DNA of 64,000 nucleotides from positions 1-64,000 of the forward strand of contig JBDTOT010000013.1 in NCBI GenBank assembly GCA_039933105.1, written 5' to 3'. Of the stretch, positions 8,989-18,278 are shown piece by piece. Source of the DNA: FEN-1219 sp039933105 (lineage in GTDB: Bacteria; Pseudomonadota; Gammaproteobacteria; Steroidobacterales; Rariloculaceae). The notes under the pieces were generated by a model. It was not told where the DNA came from. It worked only from the letters and a program-made list of their open reading frames with translations, and did no database searches. The translations under genes were made by a program, and so were the position numbers. Position 1 is the first letter of the stretch, and each line of letters opens with the position of its first letter.

Positions 8989-10470
8989 TTACTCGAGCTC
9001 CTGCGGGGATACGGCCTTGCGAAGGAGGGCGCTCTCATACACGTCCGCGAGGATTCGCTGGACTGCGCCCTTGGCCTCGCCGGCCTGCAATCCGTAGTGC
9101 TTGGCGACGAACAGCGCGATCTGCTCGATCGAGCGCCGCCCGTCGACCGCGCCCAGGATTTGGGCCTTGAGCAGGTGGTCGGCCGTTGCGACGACGAGTT
9201 CGTCGAGATCCGGTATCGGACGGTCCGGATCGAGCAACCAGTCCGGCAAGTACTGCGGCCGTTTCGTGTCCGGGACGTCGGCCGTCTTGCGCGCGCTGAA
9301 GCTCAACACTTGCTCAACGCGGCCATGTGCACTGGCCGGCGATTGCAGATAGGGAATCCGCATGCGCTCGTGCTCGACGAGCTCGAAGCCGTTTGCGGCG
9401 ATGATCGCGAGCACTTCTTCCTCGCTGTAGCACCACGACTCGTTGCGATGGAAGAAGGCGAGCGAACCCGTGTTGAGCCACAGGCCGCCGGGCTGCAGTG
9501 CACGATTGACGATTCGCACGGTCTCGGCGAGATCGTGCGGTAGAACGTCGATGAGCCAAGGCGTTAGGACGCTGTCGAAACTACCGGGCTTGAACGGTAT
9601 GCGCAGCACATCGGCGGCGACGGCAATGAATGCCGACGACTCGTTTGACCGTAGCGGCTCCGGCGCAATGCAGCGACGCAACACCGCCACCGATGCCTTA
9701 TCAATCGGAGCCAGCGGAAACTCATACAGGCTCAGGGCCTCACCCTGCATCACACGGCTCCCGGCGAACAGCAACACGGGGTTGATGTCGAGCGCGACCG
9801 ACAGTGCAGGGCGGTAGTGGCGATGCAGATCGTAAGACAAGCGACACGCGCCCGCGCCGAGCGTCAGGAGCCGCGTGGGGCGAAAGGCCGCGCCCTGTAG
9901 CACGCGACCAACGCACTCGAACAGCTTTTCGTTCTCGCCGTTGTCCCAGCTCCAATCGCGAAACACGTTGTCGTAGTAGCTCGACATGCCGTGATGTTTT
10001 GGCAGCTTCCCGTGAAGTGCCCCGGAACGATCGAGGCCGGACGCAGGCCTAGGCGCCGCGAGCTTGAGCGGTGCGAGCAAGTCCGTTAGCTGCTTGCGCT
10101 GCGACTCGCGCGCCCTTAGAAGCTGCAGCACTCGCTCTTTGGCGGCACCGGCCACGTTATTGCCGTCGAGTGAAGCGCGCAGGCGCGCTTGCTCCGCTGC
10201 ATTGGCACGTAAGAAACCGCTGTAACGCGAACGCCATTCGAGGTGCGCGACCTCGACGTCGTGAAACAGCCATGGAACGCGCGTTTGCCCGTTTTCGTAG
10301 ATCGGGAAGCGCGACTTGCATTGCGCACAGATGAACGCGTCGTGGCGAACGCCGAGCTCGGACGCGCGGTCTCCGCATGCCGGACACGCCAACAGTGGAA
10401 CGAATTGATGCAGCTCGCGGATCACGGCCGCGCTTAGTCGCGTCGTCGTCTGAGATTTCACCTGCGCCAT
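8989..10470 (-). CDS. SAM methyltransferase with zinc-ribbon N-terminus and PqqD-like C-terminus
   Basis: Predicted 493 residues with three parts. Residues ~28-60 hold a four-cysteine zinc ribbon (CPACG ... CAQC) like Trm112/YcaR. The central methyltransferase has motif I LTLGAGACRLSYDL, motif II SVALDIN and post-motif LPHDLAETVRIVNRALQPGG. The layout resembles the N2227/carnosine N-methyltransferase group. The C-terminal ~50 residues (VDGRRSIEQIALFVAKHYGL) resemble PqqD-type peptide-binding winged helices. Substrate unknown; the PqqD-like tail would fit peptide recognition, but no precursor peptide gene is evident nearby. Soluble, apparently monocistronic. Confidence 0.7.
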   Translation of the reverse strand: MAQVKSQTTTRLSAAVIRELHQFVPLLACPACGDRASELGVRHDAFICAQCKSRFPIYENGQTRVPWLFHDVEVAHLEWRSRYSGFLRANAAEQARLRASLDGNNVAGAAKERVLQLLRARESQRKQLTDLLAPLKLAAPRPASGLDRSGALHGKLPKHHGMSSYYDNVFRDWSWDNGENEKLFECVGRVLQGAAFRPTRLLTLGAGACRLSYDLHRHYRPALSVALDINPVLLFAGSRVMQGEALSLYEFPLAPIDKASVAVLRRCIAPEPLRSNESSAFIAVAADVLRIPFKPGSFDSVLTPWLIDVLPHDLAETVRIVNRALQPGGLWLNTGSLAFFHRNESWCYSEEEVLAIIAANGFELVEHERMRIPYLQSPASAHGRVEQVLSFSARKTADVPDTKRPQYLPDWLLDPDRPIPDLDELVVATADHLLKAQILGAVDGRRSIEQIALFVAKHYGLQAGEAKGAVQRILADVYESALLRKAVSPQELE

Positions 10471-10506
10471 CTTAACGAGCGGCCGAACAGCTGCTCGATA
10501 GTCCCT

Positions 10507-12027
10507 TTAGACGATCCGATTGAACGCGATGTATGGCGCAGCCGCCGTGGCCGTTCCCAAGCCGGGGTTCGTCAGCACGATGTTGAACGTCGCTTCCTCC
10601 CCATGCAGCGCCAGGTAGTTCAAGACCACCATCTCCGCGAGCTGTGTAACGCTGTTCGCAAAGGGCGTCGACGCCGTCTCGATGCTGCCGTTCGCGCGGA
10701 AGTAGCCGAGCTGCTCCGAAGCCGGGGTTCGCAGTGCCGGCCTGCCTGTGGGGCTAAACACGAGAATTACGCTGGCCGCTGTCTGCGAATCATCCGATGT
10801 CCACCGAAATTTAGCGTTACCTTGGCCGTCATCCTCCGTTGTCTTCTGGTCCGACGACACGGCGCCGTCGCTGAAGAGATAGACCATCAGCGGTTTGCCC
10901 TTTTGGGCCGCGTACTCGAGCGATGCGCCGATCGCCTGGCCCACGATGAAGTCCTTCGTGTCCGTATCCGGGCGCGGATTCTGATGATAGTCGCGGCCGC
11001 CATATTGGATCGTGCCCGCGCCGCCGTAGCCGTTGATGACGACCTTCATCGCGGCGGCGGCCTTACGAAAGTCGCCGCTCGCGAGCTCAGCGCCGGGAAA
11101 GATCGACTGCAGCACCGGGTCCAAACTCGGATCCAAGTCCTGTGCGGTGATCGTCGTGTTGAGCGCGGCAGTGGTTTTGTCGTACCCGCACTGGACGAGG
11201 TCCTTTGCGGCTTGCTGTTCCGTGATCTTGCCGAGCTTGAGCGCGCTGATCACGGCCGCCGCTTGAGCCACCTTGCCGCTGGGGAACGTGCTCTGCCCGC
11301 CGCCGCCGATGAGGCCGATCGCCTCCGTTCGGTTGCTGACTTTGGTAGGTCGCAAGGCGGCGCTGATCATCGAGTCGGGCGCCACCGAGTTGCCGCCCGA
11401 CGCGGAGTTCTCCGAACCGATCGTGGCAACGAATTCGCCGTTCGCACCCGCGCGTGCGATGCCGTACACGGGATTGTGCGGATTGTTCGACGTGTCGTTT
11501 TCCGAGCGCGCGGGAATGACGACGCCGTTTACATTGGCGCGCGTCGCCGCATTCGTCTTGCTCAGCATCCCGCGAAGCAGGGCGCTGCGGGGGTGCATCG
11601 CAAGGCCGAACGTGCGGTCGACGCCCACGGTTTGTGGCGCGAGTGCCGCCGGTAGCCCGAGCTTGCCGTAGCCCGCGGTGTCGAGAAACATCTCTTGTCC
11701 GCCCATCTTGCCTACCATCACGTTGGAGCCGGCGATGTTTGCGCCGCCCCCCTGGTCGAATGCCAGGAACGGAATCTTGCCGGCGCCGAGCGCCCCGGCG
11801 CCGTTGTCGATGATGCAACCGGTCTGCGCGTGGACGGCGCGGGCGAAGAGCGTCGCGATGCTCGGCAGGAATACCGTGCTCACGCCGGCGATCAAGCCAC
11901 GACCGAGAAACTCCCGTCGGGTGTTCGGACGGCCGTGACCGCTGCGGCGGCTGTCTTCCTCGACGCGCTTCTCGAACTCGGCGCGGCGCAGCTCCGCTGC
12001 GCGGCGGTCGTCTCTTTGCTTACCCAT
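10507..12027 (-). CDS. Tat-exported protein, DUF1501-like
   Basis: Predicted 506 residues. Its N-terminus has an unusually long charged region before a twin-arginine signal (TRREFLGRG, residues 36-44) and a hydrophobic stretch ending AVHAQ. Tat export implies that it folds, or binds a cofactor, in the cytoplasm. The mature part is Gly/Ala-rich with no cysteine cluster. Proteins of this kind are sometimes labelled DUF1501-like or, wrongly, GspF. ATG 12027 follows the LamG gene by 20 bp, so it is the third gene of a three-gene operon with two c-type cytochrome proteins. Function unknown; the exported partners suggest a periplasmic or outer-surface complex. Confidence 0.75.
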   Translation of the reverse strand: MGKQRDDRRAAELRRAEFEKRVEEDSRRSGHGRPNTRREFLGRGLIAGVSTVFLPSIATLFARAVHAQTGCIIDNGAGALGAGKIPFLAFDQGGGANIAGSNVMVGKMGGQEMFLDTAGYGKLGLPAALAPQTVGVDRTFGLAMHPRSALLRGMLSKTNAATRANVNGVVIPARSENDTSNNPHNPVYGIARAGANGEFVATIGSENSASGGNSVAPDSMISAALRPTKVSNRTEAIGLIGGGGQSTFPSGKVAQAAAVISALKLGKITEQQAAKDLVQCGYDKTTAALNTTITAQDLDPSLDPVLQSIFPGAELASGDFRKAAAAMKVVINGYGGAGTIQYGGRDYHQNPRPDTDTKDFIVGQAIGASLEYAAQKGKPLMVYLFSDGAVSSDQKTTEDDGQGNAKFRWTSDDSQTAASVILVFSPTGRPALRTPASEQLGYFRANGSIETASTPFANSVTQLAEMVVLNYLALHGEEATFNIVLTNPGLGTATAAAPYIAFNRIV

Positions 12028-12047
12028 CGTAGTTACCTCGTTGCAAG

Positions 12048-14189
12048 CTAGTTGAGGGTGACCGCGCCGCTCGACAGCACTGCGGCGCAACTCGCCTGCA
12101 ATGCGGTAGTCGCCGTCGCGCCCGTGCAGCCGTTCGTGCAGCCGAGACCGTCCATCAGGCTTACGACCCCAGCGGAAGTGGCCGCCTTGTCGGGCTGATT
12201 GGCGATGTTGGTGCCGATGAGCTTGTCGTAGAGCTGATTGGCGATCGTCGTCTTGCCGCCGGCAGCGATCGTGCACGCACCGAAGAAGCTCGAGCACGTC
12301 GCCGGCACCGCGACGATCTCGCCGCAGTACGCCGTGGCCAATCTTTGGATCGCAACCTGCTGCGACGAGCCGAAAGCCAACAAGTCGTCGGTCGACGGCA
12401 ACGAGTCGCGAACGTCGCCATACAATGCGGCGATGTCGGCGTCGGTGCTGCTCACGCCCGTGAGCATCGACATGGTGTCGTTAAGCTTCGAGAAACTGCG
12501 CACGCCCACCGTTCGATCGACTACGTCGGGCGGCGCGGCCGGCGGGTTCGACGGTGCGATCGCCTCGGCGAGCCCCATATGCGTGCCGAGCGCCTCGAAC
12601 TCGAGGTGGAACCTGTCCATGGCAGCCCCCTTCGCGAGCGGTACCACGGCACCGAGTGGCGAGAGCACGGCACCCGACGCGAGAACCGTGGTATCGACGC
12701 GCCGGAATGCTTGCGCGGCCACCGGCACCACGTCATTCACGGCGACGCGAATATTTTTCACCTTGGTTCCGGTAGGGCCGACGAACGTAGGCCTTGCGAA
12801 CACGTAGCTGGCGTCGTCGAGCTGCCTTGCGAGCATGTCGACGCGAGCGGTCGCCCCGAGCGCGCTCGTGACGTCGAACTGCATCGTCACGTAATCACCG
12901 GCGCCGGCAGCAAAGTTTTGCTGGACCTCCGTGGCAGACAGTGCTTTTTTGTGGATCGCCACCATCTCGAACGTGCCTTGCCATAGCCGGTCGTTCGTGA
13001 CCTCGTTGCCGAGCACGAGGCGCTGATCGGCCGTCCACGCGAGCGTAGTCGCGGCGGTTTCAGTCGCTGCGAGCGCGCCGTTGACGTAGACCTTCCTGCC
13101 GGTCGCCGGATCGAACGTCGACACGACGTGCGTGAGCTCTGTCGCGACTTGCGGCGAAACGACCTCGAGGAACGGATCGCCGTTCGCGTTACTCGCGGCC
13201 GTGCGATTGCGGAACCGATACGTCGTGGCGTTCTGGCCGAGCATGAAATTGCGCGTGCCCGTATCGATCGAGTAACTCACGATGCGCGCCGGGCCGGTCT
13301 GCGCCGTGTTGTCCGGTTTGATCCACGCTTCGACGCTGTAGGTGCCCGTAGGCGTGATCATGTCGTACAGCTTCTTGCTGCCGGCGGCGCTGGCGATGGC
13401 GTTGCCTGAGACGTTCTTCAAGCCGCCGTCGACCCATTCCATACCCGTGATCGTCAATGCGATGGGCGTGCCTACGCCGCTCGTGTCGAACGTCATGTTG
13501 CCGGTGCCTTCGTCGAACTTGAACATGGCGACCAGGCCGCCGTCGGCGCGACCCGAACCACCTACGGCTGCCGCATCGAAACTCGTCACCGCGCTCATGA
13601 GCGAGAGCTGCGTCGGCGGCGGCGTGCTCGGTTGTTGCCCCGCCCACGCTCGAATTGCGGCCAGAAAATCCGCTGCGATGCGATCGCAGCCGGGATTTGC
13701 TCCGCAGTTGTGCCGATCCACGGCGGGCCGCAGATAGACACGCGACAGCTCCGGATTCACGAGATTTACTTTCTGTTGCGTCGTGATCACGGTGTACGCC
13801 GTCATGACGTCGGCGACAGCGAACGTCGGGATCTGCGCCACGCCGTGACAGCCGACGCACGAGTTGTTCGCGTCGCGGAGGAGCGGATAGAGCGTGGCCT
13901 GAAACGCTGCGACGTCGGACATCGGCGGATTGTTCGGGGGCGGTGTGTTATCGACCGGCGGCGGCGTGCTGTCGGCCGGCGGCGTGGTGCCCGGCGGCGG
14001 AGGGGACGTGCCTGTCGGGGGGGGCGTCGTCGTGCCGCCGTCGGCGGCGGCCAACGGCTCTTCGCCGCGCACGCACCCTGCGAGCTGCGAGCCGAGGACA
14101 AGCGCGCCGACTAGCGCTGCGATGATGCGCGCCGCTCGGAAGCGCGGGAGTACGGTATTGGTGTAAATCACGGCGGCTCTCCTACTCAT
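12048..14189 (-). CDS. LamG-domain lipoprotein with a c-type heme site
   Basis: Predicted 713 residues. It has a lipoprotein signal with lipobox LAGC (Cys 39), then a Pro/Thr-rich linker (~52-90) and a single heme motif CVGCH (111-115) in a small cytochrome-like module. Next comes a laminin-G/concanavalin-like jelly-roll (~215-430; VAMFKFDEGTG, YSVEAWIKPDN, VYVNGAL), then an unrecognised C-terminal region with several cysteines. LamG folds usually bind carbohydrate or protein ligands, so this may be a surface lipoprotein joining a redox site to a binding domain. Its ATG overlaps the stop of the upstream cytochrome gene (ATGA, 14186-14189). Confidence 0.75.
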   Translation of the reverse strand: MSRRAAVIYTNTVLPRFRAARIIAALVGALVLGSQLAGCVRGEEPLAAADGGTTTPPPTGTSPPPPGTTPPADSTPPPVDNTPPPNNPPMSDVAAFQATLYPLLRDANNSCVGCHGVAQIPTFAVADVMTAYTVITTQQKVNLVNPELSRVYLRPAVDRHNCGANPGCDRIAADFLAAIRAWAGQQPSTPPPTQLSLMSAVTSFDAAAVGGSGRADGGLVAMFKFDEGTGNMTFDTSGVGTPIALTITGMEWVDGGLKNVSGNAIASAAGSKKLYDMITPTGTYSVEAWIKPDNTAQTGPARIVSYSIDTGTRNFMLGQNATTYRFRNRTAASNANGDPFLEVVSPQVATELTHVVSTFDPATGRKVYVNGALAATETAATTLAWTADQRLVLGNEVTNDRLWQGTFEMVAIHKKALSATEVQQNFAAGAGDYVTMQFDVTSALGATARVDMLARQLDDASYVFARPTFVGPTGTKVKNIRVAVNDVVPVAAQAFRRVDTTVLASGAVLSPLGAVVPLAKGAAMDRFHLEFEALGTHMGLAEAIAPSNPPAAPPDVVDRTVGVRSFSKLNDTMSMLTGVSSTDADIAALYGDVRDSLPSTDDLLAFGSSQQVAIQRLATAYCGEIVAVPATCSSFFGACTIAAGGKTTIANQLYDKLIGTNIANQPDKAATSAGVVSLMDGLGCTNGCTGATATTALQASCAAVLSSGAVTLN

Positions 14190-15358
14190 TGGTCCATGCA
14201 GTAGACGGCGGTCTCCGCGAACACGCGCTTCAAGCTCTTATTGTTGGCTTCGAAGCTGTTGGCGATCGTTTGCACCGCCTGGAGATCGGCCGCACCGTTG
14301 GGTTTGCGGTAGCAGACCTTCTGAAACACATTCTTCACTTGGCATTCGGCGAACTGACGTGTTTGAGCCAGCTCGGTGCCGAGGCTCTTCGCACCGGCGC
14401 CAGAGCCGGTTCCGTGCCAACCGACGAACGCATTCGGCCCCGTGCGCCAGTAGTTGATCCACGAGTCGCCGATCGTCTGGTAGCCGAACGGGAAGGTACC
14501 CGCGTCCTTCACGAACTTCGGTTGCACGGCGTCACGTGTGAACTGCATTTGCCCCGTCGTCGCGTCGAAGTTGTAGAACGCGAACGCGCCCGCCAAGCCG
14601 TCGAGGCCCGCGTGGCAGCCCAAACAGTCGTTCAGGAACAGGTTGCTGTCTCCCCCCGGCGAACGACTCACGTCTTGCCTGATACGGTCGGGCCACGCGG
14701 TGACGTCGCGAAAGTCCTCCATGTCCATGCAGAGGAGGTTGAGTGCCGCGAAACGCACGGCGGCGCGATTGGTGCCCGCCACCAGGAACGCACTCGAATA
14801 GCCGCGCGTCGTCATCACGCCGGCGGTTTCGTTCGCGTTGATCGGCTGACCCGGGATGCTCGACTGCGTTTGGCGCACTAGATTGTCGGTCTTCGACAGG
14901 TCGATGTGCTTCGTCTGCAAGTCCACATAATGATCGTTGTTGGCCAGCGAGTAGGGGACAGTGGTCGCCGCGGCGGAGCCCACGTAGACGATGTCGCCCG
15001 CTAACACTTGATCGAAGGGCACGTCGTCGCGAACCATACCGATGACGGTCGCCGTCGCGTCATTGAGATCCGCGTACACCGAGCGATCGCGATTGGTCCA
15101 CGGGGTGGCCAGCTCGCGGACGGTGGTGTTGTAGAACGCCGGGTTGCTGATCGCCTCGTTGGCGGCGCCGAGCGCGTCCCCCGCGGTGACTTTCGCCGTC
15201 ATTGAGTCGAGCACCGCCGCAGTCGGCGGCGTACCCGCAAGACGATCGTGGATACGTTTTGCTTGTTCGCGAGGCCCGGCGTTCACGGCGCTGGCGATAC
15301 AGATTGCAGCGAGCGCGGTCAGTCGGGCCCCGAAGGTCGGTCGCTCAAAGCGGGTCAT
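14186..15358 (-). CDS. Secreted c-type cytochrome-like protein
   Basis: Predicted 390 residues. A strong ribosome binding site (AGGGAGGAG) ends 4 bases before ATG 15358. A Sec signal (ALAAICIASAVNAG) is followed by a mature protein with one heme motif, CLGCH, in LFLNDCLGCHAGLDG. Near the C-terminus, RQFAECQVKNVFQKVCYRKP resembles the Cys-containing helix found in exported DUF1585/1592-type cytochrome proteins. It is the first gene of the cassette and is coupled to the LamG lipoprotein by a 4-bp overlap. Electron transfer in the periplasm is likely; the redox partner is not identifiable. Confidence 0.75.
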   Translation of the reverse strand: MTRFERPTFGARLTALAAICIASAVNAGPREQAKRIHDRLAGTPPTAAVLDSMTAKVTAGDALGAANEAISNPAFYNTTVRELATPWTNRDRSVYADLNDATATVIGMVRDDVPFDQVLAGDIVYVGSAAATTVPYSLANNDHYVDLQTKHIDLSKTDNLVRQTQSSIPGQPINANETAGVMTTRGYSSAFLVAGTNRAAVRFAALNLLCMDMEDFRDVTAWPDRIRQDVSRSPGGDSNLFLNDCLGCHAGLDGLAGAFAFYNFDATTGQMQFTRDAVQPKFVKDAGTFPFGYQTIGDSWINYWRTGPNAFVGWHGTGSGAGAKSLGTELAQTRQFAECQVKNVFQKVCYRKPNGAADLQAVQTIANSFEANNKSLKRVFAETAVYCMDQ

Positions 15359-15765
15359 GTGACTCCTCCCTGATTCTTTGTTGCCTGACATCGCGACTCG
15401 CTCCTCGCGCCAGTCGCGTCATGACGCGTCCTGCGTTCACTTCGGTGTCCGACGTTGACGCTGCAGCCCATGGCAATGCGATCGGACTGCGAGTGAGTCT
15501 AGAGACGGACGGTCATCTCACAAGTGAGTTGAGACATAAGCCGAGACTTCCATTTCTGTGTCACCTTCCGGCGACATTTTTGTCGCGCGCCATCGCGTGC
15601 TACTTTGTTCGCCGCGTGCAGATGCAACGACTGCGGCTCAACGGACGAGACCGCTTCGACGACCACTCGACTAACACGCTGCACGGCACGCGCATTCGGG
15701 GATCTGTGTTGTGGTGTGGGGCAGGCGCGGAGCGCCGGTCTCAACGTCGACAAAGCAGCTAGGGA
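15359..15765. other. Divergent intergenic region between two cytochrome loci
   Basis: About 400 bases separating the minus-strand cassette from the plus-strand multiheme cluster. Promoters for both must lie here, but I could not pick convincing -35/-10 pairs. A short inverted repeat CTCAC-AA-GTGAG (15517-15528) could be an operator. Short open frames in the region have no recognisable product. Confidence 0.4.
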
Positions 15766-16698
15766 ATGGCAGCACTTCTTCCGCACACGAGTTCGGCGAC
15801 TGCACCGGGCGAGACGACACGCGCTCGACCCACTCTATGGCGCCGCGCGTACGAGCGGTTCGGGGCGCACATGGGCTTCGGATCGGCGGGCGTGTTGCTA
15901 CTCATCGGCTGGCTTCACCGAGAGGCGCACTCGTGGAACGGCGATGACGTCTTCGGCTATTCGCTTGGCATCGTCGCGCTGTCCTGCATGCTGCTCCTGC
16001 TCGTGTACCCGCTGCGCAAACGCCTGCGTTTTCTCGCCTTTCTAGGGGCAACCAAGCACTGGTTTCGCACCCACATGATTCTCGGCACGTTGGGGCCGGT
16101 GCTCGCTCTCTATCACTGCAATTTCACGATCGGTTCGATCAACGGTCGTATCGCACTCATCAGCGCGCTACTCGTTACCGGCAGCGGCTTCATAGGCCGA
16201 TACATCTACTCGAAGATTCACCACGGTCTGTATGGCCGCCGCGCAGATTTGAAGGAACTACTCGCACGCGTTGAAACCGCTGCACCTGTAGCAGCGCGAC
16301 TTGCTCAGTTCATTCCCGAGCTTACGCGCAGGCTCGTCGAGTTCGATCGCCGCGTCCTCGTGCCACCCACCAACCTGCTCGCAAGCATCGCGTTGCCTTT
16401 CAGACTCGCCGTCATTACTCCAGTCCAGTACTGGACGCTCATGCGTTTCGCGCGACGGAAGCTACTCGTAGAGGGAATCCTGTCCGCACGCCTCGAGCGC
16501 AACGGAGCACGCATCGAGGAAGTCACCCGCACATTCATCCGTGATCACTTACGGCACGTTCGGCGCGTCGCAGAGTTCACGGCGTATCAGCGTCTATTCG
16601 CGCTCTGGCACACCGTTCACCGGCCGTTCTTTGCGCTCCTGCTGATCTCCGTCGCCGTTCACGTCTTCGCTGTCCATTACTACTCCGGCACCGAATGA
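15766..16698 (+). CDS. Cytochrome b-like inner-membrane protein
   Basis: Predicted 310 residues with about five transmembrane segments: four in the first ~150 residues and one at the C-terminus (FFALLLISVAVHVFAVHYY). Histidines typical of heme b ligands lie in or near them: KHWFRTHM, LALYHCNF, YSKIHHGLYGR, LWHTVHRPF and the terminal segment. A basic soluble loop separates the last helix. I read it as a b-type quinol/electron-transfer anchor related to ferric reductase or cytochrome b561 folds. Its stop overlaps the start of the 21-heme cytochrome (ATGATG at 16695-16700), so the two are coupled. That places it as the inner-membrane entry or exit point of the electron chain. Confidence 0.75.
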   Translation: MAALLPHTSSATAPGETTRARPTLWRRAYERFGAHMGFGSAGVLLLIGWLHREAHSWNGDDVFGYSLGIVALSCMLLLLVYPLRKRLRFLAFLGATKHWFRTHMILGTLGPVLALYHCNFTIGSINGRIALISALLVTGSGFIGRYIYSKIHHGLYGRRADLKELLARVETAAPVAARLAQFIPELTRRLVEFDRRVLVPPTNLLASIALPFRLAVITPVQYWTLMRFARRKLLVEGILSARLERNGARIEEVTRTFIRDHLRHVRRVAEFTAYQRLFALWHTVHRPFFALLLISVAVHVFAVHYYSGTE

Positions 16699-18275
16699 TG
16701 ACGTGGCTGCGCCGATACCTGAGCCACGCGCGCGCGCCGCTGCTCGCGGCGGTGGTGGCCGGGCTCGCGTCGTCTGCAGTCGCAGCATTTACTCTGAAGA
16801 CCCTCGTGATGCCCGGCAAGGTCATCGAGGCGCATGCGCAAATCGAAGAGCATTGCGAACGTTGTCATGAGACCAAGGCGCCGACGAAGCAAAGCGACCT
16901 GTGCTTCGCGTGTCACCAGACCGTACGCGACGACGTTGCGAACGCTCGCGGCTTCCACGGACGAACTCCCGAAGCGACGACCGCCTGTTACACGTGCCAC
17001 AAAGACCACGGCGGACGCGACGCGAAGCTTGCGACTGTCGACGCGAAAACCTTTTCGCACGCACACACGGACTTTCCCCTTGTGGGCGCGCACGGCGAGG
17101 CGGCCTGCAGCGCCTGTCACTCCTCCGGCAAAGCCTATCGGGAGGCGCCCGCGCAATGCTCGAGCTGCCACGCCAAGGACGACCGGCACTTAGGAGCGCT
17201 CGGCACGAACTGTGGGGGTTGCCATGCGGAGAGTGCTTGGCGCAACGTGACGTTCGACCACAAGACGGCGCACTTTCCGCTGAATGGCGCGCACGCCGAT
17301 GCGCCCTGCGCGAGCTGCCACAAGAACGCGACATTCGCGGGCACGCCCGCCGACTGTGCGAGCTGCCACAAGGCTCAGGACGCGCACAAAGGACGCAACG
17401 GCCCGCAATGCGCCAGCTGTCATACGCCCACGGCGTGGCGCGTGAAGTTCGATCACGCGGCGAAGACGGGTTTCGCCCTACAGGGCAAGCACCAGACGCT
17501 GACCTGCGAGGGCTGTCACGTGAAGGATCTCGTGACGACCCTGCCGAAAACGTGCGTTGGCTGCCACCGCGGGGATGACGCACACGCCGGCAAACTCGGA
17601 ACGACCTGCAGCGACTGCCACAGTTCGACGCAGTGGCGCGGTACCCGTTTCGACCACGCCGCCATCGCGAGTTTTCCGCTGGTGGGGGTCCACGCGACGC
17701 TGCAATGCACGTCGTGCCATGCAAACGGCCTAACGGCACGCCTCGGACGCGACTGTGCGAGCTGTCACGCAGGCGACGACCCGCACAAAGGCCAACTTGC
17801 AGCGCGTTGCGACACCTGTCACGCGCAAACGGCGTGGACGAAGCCGATTCGCTTCGACCACGACCTCGCGTCGTTCCCCTTGCTGGCGGCGCACGCAACG
17901 CTGGGCTGCACGGACTGCCACGCGACGCGTGCGTTCCACGATGCCGGCAGCGGGTGCGCGGACTGCCACGCGAACAAAGATCCGCACGCTGGCCGTTTCG
18001 GGGCTCAATGCGGGACGTGTCACCAACCAGCGAACTGGCACGCGGCGCGATTCGATCACGCCAAAGCGACGCAGTTTCCGCTCACCGGCGCGCACACGAA
18101 GGTCGCATGCGCGTCCTGCCACCAAAACAGCACAGCCGCGCCTGCGGGTATCGCGGTCGCGCGGCGCGAATGCGGCCAGTGTCATCGCCAGAGCGACCCG
18201 CACGGCGGCCGCTTCGGTGCGGCTTGCGGCGACTGCCACACCACGCAGTCCTTCACCAGTGTCAGGAGGCGTTGA
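16695..18275 (+). CDS. 21-heme c-type cytochrome
   Basis: Predicted 526 residues with 21 CxxCH heme motifs, about one heme per 25 residues. An N-terminal hydrophobic segment (LLAAVVAGLASSAVAAF) is a signal peptide or anchor. The layout is three leading hemes (CERCH, CFACH, CYTCH), then six tandem tri-heme repeats. Each repeat opens with F-x-H followed by F-P/A-L-x-G/A-x-H, then three CxxCH sites. Repeat histidines such as FDH and the H of DPH/DAH/GAH are likely distal ligands, giving bis-His hemes. The family is elongated periplasmic or extracellular multiheme cytochromes; the heme number is far above the 10 of MtrA. ATG 16695 or 16698 both fit. It lies between the membrane cytochrome b-like gene and a 9-heme cytochrome. 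Confidence 0.92.
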   Translation: MMTWLRRYLSHARAPLLAAVVAGLASSAVAAFTLKTLVMPGKVIEAHAQIEEHCERCHETKAPTKQSDLCFACHQTVRDDVANARGFHGRTPEATTACYTCHKDHGGRDAKLATVDAKTFSHAHTDFPLVGAHGEAACSACHSSGKAYREAPAQCSSCHAKDDRHLGALGTNCGGCHAESAWRNVTFDHKTAHFPLNGAHADAPCASCHKNATFAGTPADCASCHKAQDAHKGRNGPQCASCHTPTAWRVKFDHAAKTGFALQGKHQTLTCEGCHVKDLVTTLPKTCVGCHRGDDAHAGKLGTTCSDCHSSTQWRGTRFDHAAIASFPLVGVHATLQCTSCHANGLTARLGRDCASCHAGDDPHKGQLAARCDTCHAQTAWTKPIRFDHDLASFPLLAAHATLGCTDCHATRAFHDAGSGCADCHANKDPHAGRFGAQCGTCHQPANWHAARFDHAKATQFPLTGAHTKVACASCHQNSTAAPAGIAVARRECGQCHRQSDPHGGRFGAACGDCHTTQSFTSVRRR

Positions 18276-18278
18276 TCG

